Assembly (NCBI GenBank): GCA_001661515.1
Contig: LUVW01000008.1
Location: 525,289 to 589,288, forward strand
Source of the DNA: Capniomyces stellatus
Taxonomy: Eukaryota; Kickxellomycota; Harpellomycetes; Harpellales; Legeriomycetaceae
Reading direction: 5' to 3'
Length of the DNA stretch: 64,000 nt
This document shows positions 44,079 through 56,700 of this stretch, in pieces. The notes under the pieces are model-generated. The model worked only from the letters and a program-made list of their open reading frames with translations. It made no database searches and was not told the DNA's origin. Each line of letters starts with the position of its first letter. Position 1 is the stretch's first letter. The translations under genes were made by a program, and so were the position numbers.

Positions 44079-47000
44079 ATTTTATTCTTTTTCCAAGATT
44101 TACCGGATATTTTCCTTTATTTTCTATATATCTATACTTTCTCTCTCTTTCCTACTTTTATATAAACGGTGTTCTGTATACTTGCCGTTGTTTCTTTTTC
44201 TTTTTTAGTGAAAAGTTTAATGGAACTAATAAATCTTTTTTACTACAGGGTATTAAGTCGTCTATATATCGGCTGTGCGAGAGATACAGTCACCTTTTAT
44301 TTCCTGATTTTGTTTCAATTTTCTTTAATTAATTTAGAACCCTTTAAACTATAGGGTTTTTTTTCTCTTGTTTAAAACTTGCCTAACTGTTTGCCTAATA
44401 ATAAAATGGAATGGAATGAGATTAATTAATTGCACTATTTTGATGTTTTTCTTTTTCAATTATTTGGTTTTATTTTTTTTGAACTTTCTCCTATTTATAA
44501 CAAATTCCTTTAAACAAAATATTTCAGTCTGAATTTACTCACCAAGTTTTATCGTTGTTACACATGACTTGGATTTCTTTTTATTTACTGTCAAACCCAA
44601 CTAGCATTGTACTATTGGTGTAAAATAACAAGCCCACATTACAAAACCCACTTTTGATAAAATTGAATATTTTCTTTGCGACTAAATCACACCTTATTTC
44701 TAATTGGGAAAACTTCCCACTTTATTTAACTGCCTTTTTTTAACTATCTTTTTTTACTGAAACGCAATCCTTTCATTCCTTCTAAAAGGGTAATAAACCA
44801 AGGTTTCTCTTAATAAATTCACCTCTGTTACTAGTTCAATTATGCCAAAATCAACTTGGCTTACTAAACTCTGCATTTACTACCAAGTCAGCCAATTATC
44901 AATTTTAAGTTGAAAAATAATCTTACAAATCATTTCAACAAAATCGTACAGAGTTCAACCCATTTACCAATTGATATGTAGTATTTTCTTACCAACTGGG
45001 TCGATGAATTAGGTAACACCAACAATAATTCTCAGCATTATCAACCACCACGTACACTATAATACTAGATAGAATTACTACGTCTGACAAAAAAAACACC
45101 TCCAAGCTATGCAGGCTGCCCAGTCACTTTTCAAAAAATAAACCCTCCATCATCAACTAACAAGTAATAAGCAAAAAAAAACAGTAGTATTCCTTTAACC
45201 AAATTGCCCTAAACACTAGCAGAACAGCATACAGAAAAGATGACTTGTGTATATGTTTCATCATGTACTTGCTGATAGACATAACCAATCCCGACCAAAC
45301 AAGTGGTCAACACTTCATTGTACTAAACCATACTGAGTAAATACCAAAATACTTGGTTTTATAAAGTGGAAATAAGAGCACATGGGACTATGCCATCACT
45401 TTGTTTCTAGAATACCCAAGCGTATTTCCCAATACAAACCGGAGCTAAAACATGTTTGTTGTCGATAAAGACCAAAACCAGAAGGAAGAAACTGGATGCA
45501 ACACCATTTAGGCTGTCGTTATTTTTGAACAAGTATCTTTCTACACGGTAGAGATTCCACTACGCGGTTTATCTGCCTCGACTGTGATTGTAATCTATTG
45601 AACGCATATGTTGAAAATTGTATAGTATCACGTCATGATACAGAGTATAAACGACTTTCACCAACCAAAATACAATAGATTGATGCAATTAGATCACCAT
45701 ATTGGTAAGTTTGTGCATTAGGTCTAGCGGGAATACAGGCTAATTATCTTTACATGTCTTTTCTTTTTTCTTTTTTCTTTTTTCTTTTTTTTTTGCATTT
45801 TCCTTTCCTCTTTTGGATTTCCAATGCATTGACCGTGCTGAATTAAAATTGCGAATATTGGTGCCTATATTAGCATTGAATCTGAAATGCCGAGATGATG
45901 TGGTGCTGGAATGCTGGGATGTAAAGCAGGTCCCTAAATCAAGTCAGTCAGCAAGCTCAAAAGTAAACAAACTAAACAATGACTTGAATGACAGTTTAGT
46001 TTGACATAATTGCTGCCTATTGTCATCTTTACTTGTCTGTACTACAGCACGGTTGTCTGAAAAAACTATTACAGCTTTAATTGCCAATATTTCTAATCAG
46101 TAAAACCCGATCAATTAATTATAAATAAAAACTTGTAAACGTGTACAAAGTCATTTTACACGTTTAAAGGTGATGATTTTCAAAATCAGATAAATAGAAA
46201 CAACTACACAATAAGAACTTTGCCAGGAAAACCCCACTAGATACAAAAAGAGCAATTGGGCCGTTCAAAAACGAACAGCTCCACCTTTCCATCTTAGATG
46301 CGTCAATAGACCAATAATGCATAATAAATTCGCAATTTCTGTCGTCTTCTAGCCAATTGTTTTGTGTCTCATACACTAAAATTGTCGCCTCATTTCAACT
46401 CACGTTTAGTAATAAATAAGATTCACAAAATTCATCCAGATGATTCAATTAATCAGCAATACAAGCACCAAAACTGTCAGCACTATTAAAACTTGAACAG
46501 ATTGTAAACTCAACCCAAAACCCAAAAAAAATAAAAATACTCGCATTAAAAAAGATACCTTGAAATAACAGCTCCAGGTTGTGGTGACCAAAAATGTGGT
46601 TATGACGCAATCCTATTTTGATCTCAATGGTTACAAACATAGTGTAACGATTACAGTGGAAGCAACACCACTTGCTTTCAAGCCTGGGCAACGTCTAAAA
46701 GACAACTGGTGTAAGTCGAAAATAATTAAAATATGACCATGCTACAAATGTTGTTGGTGATGTAGTGTACTGTCACATACATTAACTTTAACTAGGGATA
46801 AATATCAGACATGTTATTATATATTGATGTATCGAAGTATATCAAGTGGATAAATAAATATCGGTCGAGATGTCTAGATAGCCGACAATAAACGTGTTTG
46901 ATAGAATCTCTCGACTAATATAACATCATTAAATTGAATCGCCGGTTTGCTTCCTTGCCAAATTAGCATACTATTATTTTAAAAGCAGAATAAGAGTAGA

Positions 47001-47460
47001 GTAGAGTAGAGTAGAGTAAAGCTGAGGAAAAGCGATGGATTTTAGAGTTTTTGCCTTGATTTATCAATAAAATACAACGTAGTCCAATAAAAACGGATAT
47101 TGACAACATTAATGCCACTGGATTGGCCTACGAGAAAGAAAAAAAAAAGCTAAGTGAAAAAAATTTAACGTAAAAAAAAAAAAAAGTAGAAGCAGAAATA
47201 AATTGATTTGTAGTGTCGTACCATATTGAAAATGAGAATTTAAAGTAAGCCGATTGTAGTCAGAAACACAAGGGTTTACAAGACTTTACGAAATCTAGTC
47301 TAGCCCAAGTTCAGTTTTTTTTCTTTTTTTTTTCCAATTTTATTTTTCAAGTGATATTTTAACTTTGCTGGATTTTGAAATAAATCGTTGAGTATTGTTT
47401 ATAATCAATAAAGACGATCAAACAGGAATCTCGACAAAGACGAATTAAATAGCGATAATA
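44079..47460. other. Longest intergenic region of the window
   Basis: About 3.4 kb between the divergently transcribed MET30-like and DOHH genes, so it holds both promoters. Low-complexity tracts include (TTTTTTC)n at about 45758-45792 and (AGAGT)n at about 46995-47018. Several coding-like scraps occur. Plus 45390-45690 reads with only two internal stops. Plus 45813-46004 is a 63-codon frame. Plus about 46571-46708 reads as about 46 codons, bounded by a possible acceptor AACAG and a good donor GTAAGTCG. Minus 46376-46164 is a 70-codon ATG frame with a hydrophobic middle. None could be assembled into a recognisable gene, and some conflict in strand. Confidence 0.4.
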
Positions 47461-48549
47461 ATGTGTTCCGATGACCAAAGCAAATACTCGAACAGTGTTT
47501 CTACACAAACGCTGGCAGAACTAGAAAATATAGTTGTTGATTCAGATTCCAAATACACATTGTTCGAGAGATATCGAGCCTTGTTTAGCGTCAAGGGGTT
47601 GGGAACTGAGGAGGCTGTGGAGATTCTTTTAAAAGGTAATTTGGAAAAGTATGTTAGATTAATTGTTTACACTGAAAAGTTCAAGAGTACAAGAGTCAAG
47701 ACCAAATGATGTTTATGCTAAATTCCGACTTTTTGACGCTAAAATGTGAATATTATAATTGGAAACATAGCTGTAAAAGTTGAACATAAATCAGAGTTGT
47801 TCAAGCACGAGCTGGCATACTGCCTCGGGCAATTAAAAGAGCAAAGGGCCATTCCGGCATTAATTGAGTTGATTGCAGATCCAAATGAATTTGTGATGGT
47901 GAGACACGAGGCAGCTGAATCAATTGGTGCAATTTCAAAGCTAGAGACGGCAGAAATACTCAAAAAATATGTAAATGATCCGTGCAAAGAGCTGGCCGAC
48001 ACATGCACGTTGGCGGTAAAGAAGATCGAATACGACTACGACGAGTCAATAGAAAAAAACAACAAGCCAAACATATACGGATCAATTGACCCAACGCCAC
48101 CTGAAACAAAGACGCAGTCGGTAGAAGAGCTAGAGGCTATATTGTGTGACCAGTCAGCACAGCTTTGGGACAGATATAAGGCGATGTTTGCACTGCGTGA
48201 CATTAACAACAAAAACGCTGTAGCTGCGCTTTCAAGGGCTCTAGAGTCGGATAAGTCAAGTGCACTGTTCCGCCACGAAATAGGATTTGTTTTTGGAGAA
48301 ATGCAACATCCAGACAGTGTTCCTGCTTTGAAGCGGGTATTGGCAAACTTGAACGAGTCCTCAATGGTTCGCCATGAGGCTGCAGAGGCCTTGGGGTCTG
48401 TGGCGACGGGCGAAGTTATGTCTATTCTTAACGAGTACCTAAATGATCCTGACCAAGTCGTTCGTGAAAGTTGCGTTGTTGCCATAGACATGTATAATTA
48501 CGAAAACAGCAATGAGTTCCAGTACGCCACAATCCCAAGCAGTTCCTAA
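47461..48549 (+). CDS. LIA1: Deoxyhypusine hydroxylase
   Basis: DOHH hydroxylates deoxyhypusine on eIF5A, the second step in making hypusine, using a di-iron centre. Exon 1 is 47461-47635 and exon 2 is 47771-48549, 317 residues (human 302, yeast 325). A second in-phase acceptor at 47795 would drop eight residues. The protein is two sets of HEAT-like repeats. The four iron-binding His-Glu pairs are all present: LFKHELAYCLGQ, MVRHEAAESIG, LFRHEIGFVFGE and MVRHEAAEALG. RYRALFSVKGLGTEEAVEIL and RYKAMFALRDINN mark the start of each half. The two halves are joined by an acidic linker with YGSIDPTPP, typical of the family. All catalytic residues are intact, so the enzyme should be active in the cytosol. 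Confidence 0.96.
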
Positions 48550-48931
48550 ACCTACGTATTAATTCGCTTCACTTTATTTTTGTTTCTGTTTATGTTTCTG
48601 TTTATGTTTCTGTTTATGTTTTTGTTTTTTTCAATAAGAATACCTGATAGCATTATGTTTATAGTTTGGTTTTAGTTGTTACAGGTCTAGTGTCTTTTAT
48701 ATATAAATATATGTATTATATTGCTAGTATTTTTATTTTCGCATATTGATTTACAAGTTACAAATACAAGCAGTGAGATGTTTAATTTAATAACCTATTT
48801 TAAAAAAAAACATTAGAAGCTTAGTATAGATTTAAAAAAAAAGAGTACAATCAATGTGGCTGGAGGTATTTTTAGGAGAAACTAGAAACACAATATAAAG
48901 CCGAGGGGTAAAAAAAAAACAAAAAGATATA
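48550..48931. repeat. 3' spacer of DOHH with a 12-base tandem repeat
   Basis: Directly after the DOHH stop, about 48581-48626 holds three to four copies of a 12-base unit TGTTTCTGTTTA. It lies in the probable 3' untranslated region. The rest of this spacer up to the tRNA is AT-rich and empty. Confidence 0.75.
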
Positions 48932-49013
48932 TCCGAAAACCCGGATTTGAACCAGGGACCTAGAGATTACATTTTAACTACAGTCTCCCGCTCTACCGCT
49001 GAGCTATTTTCGG
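48932..49013 (-). tRNA. tRNA-Tyr(GTA): tRNA-Tyr (anticodon GTA), with a 10-base intron
   Basis: Read on the minus strand the sequence folds as a full cloverleaf. The acceptor stem CCGAAAA/TTTTCGG is perfectly paired, with discriminator A. The D arm is GCTC-AGCGGTA-GAGC, the anticodon stem GGAGA/TCTCT (one G-U), and the T arm CCTGG-TTCAAAT-CCGGG. The anticodon loop begins CTGTAG, placing GTA (plus-strand 48979-48981) as the anticodon. Between the stem halves there are 17 rather than 7 bases, so a 10-base intron lies at about 48968-48977, just after position 37. Introns at this place are normal for eukaryotic tRNA-Tyr. The D-arm GCTCAGCGGTAGAGC and the T-arm GGTTCAAATCC match the internal A and B boxes. 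Confidence 0.93.
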
Positions 49014-49379
49014 CGCTGAAATTTTACAAATTCACATAGTAATGGAAAGAATTGGATTAAAGTTTGAAGAATAAAGGAGCTTGGTGCATTAAAAAGGATA
49101 CAGAGCCAAGCGATACACCAAAAGCTTATAATTATCATGTCAAACAATCCATTATCCTAAATGGGTCTTAGAATAGCTTTATTTTATTGTTTTCAAAAAC
49201 CAAAAAAAGTAAGCGAGCGAAAATGGTAATGTAGTAAAAAGTGTAAACAAAAAAAAATGTAAACAAAAAGAAAAGAAAAGAAAAGAAAAGAAACTGAGGA
49301 GGAATAAGGGACTAAGAAATAAAGAAAAGGAGGAGATAAGAGTTGGGGTTAATGGTGGGGGATAAGAAAGAGAGACAAT
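49014..49379. other. Spacer between tRNA-Tyr and eRF1, with AAAGA repeat
   Basis: About 365 purine-rich bases including an (AAAAG)n tract at about 49268-49293. It holds the eRF1 3' end. No gene seen. Confidence 0.6.
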
Positions 49380-51304
49380 TTACTCTTCGTCAGAGTCAAA
49401 GTAGAAATCATCTTCATCGCCAGCTAAAGCAGCCATGTCTAACTTGTAACGCAGAATACCACCAATACCACCAAAGCCTCGAACAAACTGCGAACCTTCA
49501 GCAGACTTGTTGGTAATGAACTCTAAATTGGCACCAAACTCCCTGTATTTTTCAGCCAGCCATTCAAGCAGAAGTACGCGGTCAGCAACCTCAGTCTCTT
49601 GGCCAGTTTCCTCGTCAATAAAGTTGTCTTTATTCTTTTCTTGCTCCTTGGTCAAATGCTTGATTATGATTTCGCCACTTGTGGATTTGAGGGAGAATCT
49701 GGTGATGTCCAGATTTTCCCAAATAATGAGAGTTTCAACAGCACCCATTTCAAGGGCTTTGAGAGTATCCTCAACGGAATAAACGGTCTTGCCGGTATCC
49801 AAAGAAATCTCGTCAAAGTACGAAGAAATGAGTTTCTTTTCCTGGATGAATTTTACATTCTGCAACACTTCCTGGGAAAGGTCAATCGCCTGGTTCAGTC
49901 CATTTTCTCCTCCGTAAGAAACATCAACAATCTTCACAATCTTGGAAACCAAACGTGGATCGAACATGTCTGACTTTGACAAATCCGTTTTGAAATCTGC
50001 AGATCCTGCCAAAACAAGTCCTGTCACGTTGATTTTGTCACCTGCAATAAACATCTGTACTGCTGTTTCTGCTACCTTACGGACATAATTGTGGCGCTTC
50101 TCTTCACGAAGACGCGAGAAACGAAGAGCTGACTGACCACCACGACCTAAACAATAGTAACAGTAATAATAACAATAACAATTAGATTAGATTAAATTGA
50201 ATTAGATTGGTTGAAAAATGCTGCTCTTGCATAGTACGGGCTTTATTGATTTACAATTCAAATTTGAACTAAAGCCTTGTAGTCCTATCCCAGCTTTAGT
50301 GCCCTAAATTGCCCTAAATTGCCCTGATATTTTCTTGTCTTGTGTTTAATTAATTAATTATTTATTTAGGCTCTCATTTCTTACCGTGCTTCTTTGGTAG
50401 CTCGACAGGGAATTTGTGGAGAATCTCCCTGGTATTTCCACTGAGTGTAGCAAACAGCGAACCGTTACCATCCATAACAATAAATCCAAACTTGTTATCT
50501 GACTCTAGCAGCTCAGAGAGTGCCTCTACATGGAACTTGTTGTCACACATATAAAGCGATGTGTTGATTGGCTTGAATGGCTCAAAGTCAATGTTCACTC
50601 TCTTTTCCTTTCCTTCGTCTGTAACAATTGTTCCACAGTATACAACAAGTCCATTGGTTGGAACTATTCACATAGGTTTACAATATGTGCATGCACACGT
50701 TTTTTTTTCTTGTTAAATCAAACAAAGATATAAGGTTGTTACACACACACACACACACACACATACACACACATACAATACTGCACCAGCATCATAGACA
50801 AATATCGCTCTTAAACTGCCAGGCTGGCATAAAGCTCTCTCAAACTCATTCCCAACTTTGAACGTTACTAAAAGTGACTTATCAACACAATGTTGCCCCC
50901 TTTTACTTACTTTTGTTGTAAAGCTTCAGTCTCTGCTGTGCCGATGTAATTGCCGAAAGCACTGACAATCTATTTACTCGAGACTTGATGTTTGAGGCTG
51001 TACCGTACTCATCAGCCAACATCTTTGTTGTTTGGGAAACTTGAGATCGTGGTGGCAAAACAAGGGAAATCATAGATGTTCCATTTCTAATTTGTGTGTA
51101 TTTAAAGTTTAAGTTTATTTTTTTACACCTTCAACATTCTGAAATCTCCACCGTCAATACATTTAATCGCAATTATCAGCATCATTTAATTCCTATTCTT
51201 TTGGATTCGTGTTTATTTGCTTACCCGCGAGCCTGCTCAAGACTTTTAATAAGTCTCTTCATCTTCCACAACTCAACATTAGTGTCAATTTCTGTTGCCG
51301 ACAT
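49380..51304 (-). CDS. SUP45: Eukaryotic peptide chain release factor 1 (eRF1)
   Basis: eRF1 reads all three stop codons in the ribosomal A site and triggers release of the finished chain together with eRF3. Exons 51304-51225, 51086-50911, 50663-50385 and 50146-49380 join in phase to 433 residues (yeast 437). Domain 1 has the stop-codon-reading motifs TASNIKS and YMCDNKF (YxCxxxF), both in standard form. Domain 2 has the catalytic [14 protein letters not shown], whose first Gly codon is made at the exon 3-4 splice. Domain 3, which binds eRF3, ends in an acidic tail ([12 protein letters not shown]). Intron 3 to 2 (50664-50910) carries a CA microsatellite. Unchanged NIKS and YCF motifs fit an organism with the standard code. 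Confidence 0.97.
50741..50776. repeat. CA dinucleotide repeat inside an eRF1 intron
   Basis: Eleven uninterrupted AC units at 50741-50762, then an interrupted tail to about 50776, all within the intron between eRF1 exons 2 and 3. Confidence 0.9.
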
Positions 51305-53767
51305 TTTTACCCAAGCTGTATCTACTATTATTGTAATATTTTCCTACTTTTAATTCTTTGTTTTTTTTTTCTGATCAAGAGGTAATCTTGCCTTATGACT
51401 TGATTTTGCTGCTTATGCTTTACAAATAAGATTCAAGAAAACTGCATCGGATCTTTTAAAGATCTAGTAACTCTTTGGTCTTTGAATTATTCTTTTTTTC
51501 TTTTCTTTTTTTTGGTCGATACCATATCCTTTGGATCCCATTTTTTTCTTTCTTAATCTCAATTATTCACATTCATTTGCATTTTTCCTAAAATGTACTC
51601 GTACACCTTTCTTCCTGTGCTATATGCTTTATAAATGCGCTTATTTACCTATATCGAGTTTCTAGTCTGATTAAAAACTGAAGGAATATTGCTGTTATTG
51701 AAACCCTCTTGTTTTCAATTTTATCAACTGCTTTTGCTCTTGCTGCTTTAAAGGTTGCTTAACTTTACCAACTTATTTTATCTTGAGATTTGTCAGTCTA
51801 ATTTTACTTTTTTTAATTTTTTTTTTTTTGCTGCAATTTTTTTTTTTTAAAACAAATCTGTGGTTTTAGGCTCTTTGACTTCAAATTTGGGTTCCTCGTC
51901 TACTTTATGTCTTTAAAAAAAATAAAATCATAAAAACTCCCTTGTCCAATAAATTCGCATTTTTTTGCTTTTTTTCTTTCTTTTCTTGTTACCTTCTCTC
52001 TTTTTTTTTGTTTTCTCATTCATTAAAAAAATATGGCTTAGTAATAGAGGTTAAACAAAAACAATCAAAAACTAGAGCAAAAAAGTTTATAATTATGCAA
52101 ACTTGTTGGCACTCTATTCTGTATTGGTATATAAAAGCTAAATGCCATGAGATGCTCTTTACTTGAACGTCAATATCATCCATTTATGTAGCAAGAAACT
52201 TGGCTATCACCATAGATCGGAAAACCCCCCCAGCTTTATACGATCCAGCAATGTTTTTCTTTTGCTATCGGGTATGACTTTGCACAGTTTTTGTCAAGAA
52301 CAAAATTTCATTTCCAAGTAAACGGAATAGTTCCCAGAACTAATATCTGAACGCACCACAGTTACCAGTTTTTACTCATTCACGACTGGTGCCGCTAGAT
52401 AAACACAAACATACGTGTATTGTTTCAGACCTTAGCATGCACACGCATTGAAATGGAATTTTCATTTCAAGTAAATTATGTGATAATTAATATTTATGCA
52501 GGAATGATCAAACCTTGCTTATCTTCACAGGGGGCTAACTCTGTTTGGTCGATCTCAAATGTTGTTGTACTTTTTAAATGTAAAGAGCACAATGTTGTGT
52601 TTTTTTACAACAAAAAAATTCAATTATTTTGCACTCTTTATCGTTTAGGCTATATGGTTGATAAGAGCCTTTTACAAGCTCAATAACGACCATGTTCGAT
52701 AAAATTGGAAGCTTGAAAACAATAACAAGCTTTAGCTCAATTAGAGTTCGTTATTAAATAAAGTAAATAAAGGCTATACCAATCAAAGTAACCCAAAACT
52801 AATTAAGTCAAGATAGATCATTTAGCAACACAGAATAAATACGCTTAACCTACTAGAATATAAGACGAAACAAACCCACTCCCCCCCCTACTATAAAAAA
52901 CAGAAATGGAGAGGATACCAAAAGAAGGAATATTTAAGAATGCAGCACTGGTTTTTCTGGAGTGGGTTACCAAGCCAGCTAGTGAGTTTAGTATAATAAT
53001 AGACATTTGAGAAAAGCCAAAGCAAGTGCAACCATCTTGTTCAAAAGTTTTATCCCCTTGCTTACGACGAGAAAGTGCGTTTGATAAAAAAAAATCTGTT
53101 TGTCCCTTGAGGGGTTTACAATTATTTGATTTTTTTTTGACCAAATTAAAACCAACAACAATGAACAGTAAAAAAAGTCGACAATAAACAGTATTTGAAT
53201 AAAATTGTTGACAAGAAAAGCGGAAAGAAATAGTGACAAAAGGGAAGCTCCAATTTATGGCCAAGTAAACCCAGCTATACAATTTAAAAGCTAGTGCTGC
53301 CGACTAAACCTTAAGCACAAATAGAAGCTAAGCTCTGCCAATTAAGCAAAACAAAAACAAAGGCGATAGCTAAAATACAAAACGCGATAATAGTTAGAAT
53401 TTCGACGTGACCTTGAGTGTGTTTTTAGAAACAAAAAACAAAGCAAGACAAAATAAACAAAAGACACAGTACCATTCGGCTATTGGGCTTGCGCATGTTT
53501 TTATTGAAACTGAAACTGAAGCCAAAAACCAAACGAATGAGTCTAAATTAGTGTGGAGCGAGTGTGTATTCAATGTAAAGCAGTGCTCATGTATAAAACG
53601 AATAAACTACATGTTCAGGTCGACGTATAAGAAAAAGACTGTGGTATATTCGAGCAGCGAGGTCGGAAATCGAAGAAATTACACGAATAGGACCAATATA
53701 AAATATAGAAATAGTATAAAGGCGATAGCATAGCAGCAAATAAAAGAAAAAGAGAAAATAAACAAAA
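51305..53767. other. Long AT-rich region between divergent genes
   Basis: About 2.5 kb holding the promoters of eRF1 (minus) and the BORCS5-like gene (plus). The eRF1-proximal part (51350-52020) is dominated by T runs. Frames at 52420-52686, 52845-53282 and 53407-53733 lack ATG starts or sensible composition, and I do not call them. No RNA gene is seen. Confidence 0.5.
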
Positions 53768-56700
53768 ATGGGAAACAATAATTCCAAAATACTCAGTGGG
53801 GGCGAGTATGGCACGAGTAAAAAGGAAATGCACGCCATACAGAATCAGCGGACAAAACAAATGAAGAGTAAGTAGACACAAGTGGTCCAACTAAAGCCGC
53901 ACTAACTTTTTTTTGTTTATAGAGTGAGCTGTGTATAGTATAAAAACTAAAGGAAATATTTATTTAAAGGGGTAAAAACAACTGCATGATATAGGTGGTT
54001 TAAGCGGGAGAGGTAAGCCTAGGGAATCTTTGGCGGGGTTTAAAGAGACTACAGATAAAAGATACGAGATAATAGAAAAGATAGAAAACTATACAAAGAA
54101 CAAGGAGCAATTTCGGAAGAACAGAGGCGGCAACAAAAGTGTTGATTTGGGAAAGTCTTTCCAAGACAAATACTTGGGCAGCTCAGAGTACAGAGTAAAA
54201 AACTCAGCGGAGAGCATTAGCGGGGGGGACAGTAGTGCAAGCCAAAGGCAAAAGGCGGGGCAGGGAGGCATAGTTACAGTGTCTACGGCGAGCGAAAGTA
54301 AGGTGATTGACGAGGGCATGAAGAAGCTTGAGGGTTTGGTGATAGAGCCTATATTGCCAATGACAGCAAAGTCAAGATTTGCAGGACTACTGTTTTCAAG
54401 TTCTTCGTATATAAATGCGGGATCAGGGTTTTCAAACTATGCAAAGATGAATGAGCTTGGAGTAGAAAAACAGAATATCAATGAAGAGGATTTATACAAT
54501 GTGTGTGTGGTTTTCAAAGAGTCTGTGGTTGATAGCACAAGGGCGGTAAGCGAGCTACAGTCAGAGCTGGTGGAACTGGTGAAGAATGCGGAAAACAGAG
54601 TTGTGCAGGCGTACGAGCATGTGGAAAAAACGAACAAACATATTCAAATGGAAATAGATGTTTGTTCGACTTTAAACACGATAGGCCGACAAGCAGAGAG
54701 GTCGTATGAACTGATGCAGGATATTTTTGAGCAGCTTGAGCAGCTCGAGTCGTTATTGCCAGAGAAAACCCGGTTACTGGAGGGAGATGTAGTAGGGCAG
54801 CTGAGGAACAGGAGGTTGGTAAAGGCGTTGTCGGTGCGGACGTACAAAATGTCAAGGCCTAAGAGGCAGCTTGAGCTGCGAAAACACAGAGTTATGGGAA
54901 GGTATGTAGAGGAGATTGAGCAAGCGAATGATATGAAGAACAGAGGGCTGAGTAGCGACTATGATGTCTTGGCTAACAGTAAGACGGGCGGAAGAGAAAC
55001 GGCACATTTTAAATGGAGTACGATATCTCAGAGGTACAATTTGTCGGGGGAGAAAGAGGGCCTAAGTGGGTCTAAGCCAAACACGCCAATAAGCAGGAGG
55101 TATTCGTATTCTGTGGGAAACAGCGATCGGCCAAAGGACCTGTACACGAGGAGACCAAGAATGGGAGCGCTGAACGAGGCAGATTTGGAATGTAGAACGA
55201 GTAGCACTGGGGGCAAGTTTGGCCAAGTCGGAAAGGAAGGAAAGGAGGGAAATGGAGAAAATGGAGAAAATAAGGAACAATACAAGTTTGCTTCACAGGC
55301 TGTTGACCCGCCAGTACGCAGTACCGCCCATTTTTCGATCCAGGGATTTGCACCAATGGTTTCGAGGGATCTAGGTATATCCCAGCCAGTAGTCACAAGC
55401 AGCTACATCAGCAAAGCAAGCACGAACGACCCAACACTGCTGCACAGCCATTACCAGCGCCTAGCACAGAGTTCGAGTCTTCGCCAGTCGTCTCCATCGT
55501 CGCCATCTTCGTTATCGTTATTTGAGGGTGCGTCACCGTTGATGCAACACACAGCCAGATCGTCACTATCGTCGTCATCATCATCATCAGTTACTCAAAA
55601 CTATCTAAGGAAACTAACCCCGAGCACAAGCTACACCAGCCAGCAGGCCCTGGATCTTGCTGAAATGGGACTGACACCGAAAATTCTTGAACTGAGGCAG
55701 AACAGAAAAAACCTGCCTAGTTTTTATAGCACATTTGACGAGTCAGATGCGAAAAGCCATCTCAGCGCTACAGGGGTCTCTGGTGTTGACGGATATGCCG
55801 ATTCCTTCAACAACGACTTTGACGCTTTGTCGGTTAAAAACACAAAACTAGCACCTGACATTTTGAAAGACGGCGCCTCCAACAATCTCATTGACCCAAA
55901 AGGAAAGCGAGGTGAGGTTAGCTACAAGATCTCCCCTTCAAAGTCGCAGACTTGCGCAGGGGTAAGCCCAGTGATCAAGTTTGGCGATATAGACGGTGCG
56001 CCGTTATACCCAAACTCAGAACACGATAGCGAGCCAAAAAGACAAAGAGGGTCTATCAGGTCGATAGAAAGCATGAACAGGAGTCTGGACATAGTTAATG
56101 CTCAACGAAAAACCAGTAATGAGGATATGTCTGGAGGTTTGAAGGGGCGCTGGGATAATAAAGCTGTGGAAGTCTCCAGCAACCAACCATACTCTTTTGA
56201 CTTTGATCTTGAAACCAACCTGTCAAACAATTTCCCACAAACACAAACACAAACACCGTCTTTTTCCAGCACTATAAAAAACGCATCACCTACTCGGGAG
56301 TTTATGTCTGATGTAGGCCCCAAAGCCATCAATAAACCAACATTCCATCAGCCAATGGCTAGCCACCAAGCCAAACTTGTCGACTCCAGTAGTCGCAGCA
56401 TCCACAAAAACTCAACCAGCAACGATAGAACATCTCGCTATACGCAAAACGACTTTATTGGTAGTTACAACAAAGTTAGAAACACCAGTAAAGACTCACT
56501 TGATTCATTCCCAGTAATACATGACCCGCCAATTACACCAAACAGCAGGTACTCTAGCCACGACCAACCATACGTCCCGCCAGAGTCAGCTCACCAGTAC
56601 CTGCTGCTAGTCCAGGAAATCGACAAGAATAACGCAGCTATAAAGTCGTTAAATAAGGCCGGTGGCAAGTTGGGGCTAATAAACAGCCAGCCTCGCCTGT

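Noticed and set aside
45758..45792. Polypyrimidine TTTTTTC tract as a splice acceptor or CRISPR-like repeat
   Set aside because: It is a simple microsatellite; no spacer-repeat structure occurs here or elsewhere, and no assembled gene uses it.
52845..53282. A 145-codon minus-strand frame
   Set aside because: Composition follows AT-rich spacer (Phe/Ser/Leu from T runs), and there is no start context, splice partner or recognisable motif.
53407..53733. A 108-codon open frame upstream of the BORCS5-like gene
   Set aside because: It begins without an ATG, has no family likeness, and lies in the promoter side of a better supported gene.
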